DNA from: Prevotella lacticifex
Lineage (GTDB): Bacteria; Bacteroidota; Bacteroidia; Bacteroidales; Bacteroidaceae
Direction of reading: 5' to 3'
DNA length: 64,000 bases
NCBI RefSeq assembly: GCF_019973375.1
Contig: NZ_BPTV01000001.1
Coordinates: 1,811,798 to 1,875,797, forward strand
Part shown: piece by piece, positions 63,881 through 64,000 of the stretch
Numbering within the stretch: the first letter of the stretch is position 1
How the letters are laid out: every line of letters begins with the position of its first letter
Notes under the pieces: generated by a model
The model's database searches: none
What the model saw: the letters and a program-made list of their open reading frames with translations, nothing else
Told to the model about the DNA's origin: nothing
Position numbers and translations under genes: made by a program

Positions 63881-64000
63881 GTCAAAAATTTAGTCAGTTT
63901 TTATACTCATAATTGCTTTTGATTTACAAGGATTTATTCTTAACTTATATAAACATATTCCATAGTATATATTAACTTTAATAATTTGCATAAGTCATTG

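Overview
The window comes from a Bacteroidales chromosome, most likely Prevotella or a close relative. The support is Bacteroidetes-type promoters (TTTG, about 20 bp, TAnnTTTG), a complete Bat aerotolerance operon, a TonB-dependent thiamine receptor with PnuT, long QueA, DUF2027-Smr and DUF4468 proteins, and a base composition near 50% GC by eye. Genus is an inference. Nearly all of the sequence is ordinary core chromosome. No tRNA, rRNA, insertion sequence or CRISPR array was seen.

Layout. 1-3.1 kb: end of nth, an outer membrane barrel protein, tilS. 3.2-11.7 kb: MoxR / DUF58 / BatD-like / BatA / BatB-BatC fusion / BatD-BatE fusion. 11.7-17.7 kb: PAP2 phosphatase, queA, DUF2027-Smr, NAD synthetase, an unknown exported protein. 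17.7-19.1 kb: a decayed phage BRO-type gene inside an island of unrelated repeats. 19.1-22.9 kb: TPP-riboswitch-controlled thiamine salvage operon (receptor, PnuT, thiamine pyrophosphokinase). 23.1-26.7 kb (minus): citrate synthase and aconitase. 27.3-34.0 kb: RlmI-like methyltransferase, 3'-5' exonuclease, FtsK, LolA-like protein, DUF5687 membrane protein. 34.1-45.3 kb: a uronate/KDG locus. On the minus strand are kdgK, eda, a 1225-residue hybrid sensor kinase, a response regulator and a short AbgT-like protein; divergently on the plus strand are a LacI regulator, uxaA and an NhaC-type antiporter. 45.3-52.1 kb: unknowns, a DUF4468 protein, a putative porin, menA, an HD protein and a guanine-deaminase-like enzyme. 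52.4-58.6 kb: rluA with a 51-residue membrane protein, then ABC-F, grpE, dnaJ and folC. 59.0-62.8 kb: galM, sugar MFS transporter, galK. 62.8-64 kb: gene-free and repeat-rich.

The most unexplained material is non-coding. (1) Two copies of one promoter module share an inverted repeat (TGCCGTTAA-N6-TTAACGGCA type), 14 bp, TTTG, 20 bp and TAnnTTTG. Neither is followed by a recognisable gene, and both point into 9-bp CTATAG-type tandem repeats. (2) Short arrays of about 22-bp imperfect palindromes (AAACGGnCCGTTT) lie in four separate intergenic regions. (3) A composite dispersed element occurs near 17.7/18.3, 58.7 and 63.4-63.9 kb. On the protein side the notable points are two Bat fusions that keep internal signal-peptide-like segments, a sensor kinase whose two halves appear to hold complementary parts of a kinase, and an ABC-F protein with a degenerate second ATPase site.
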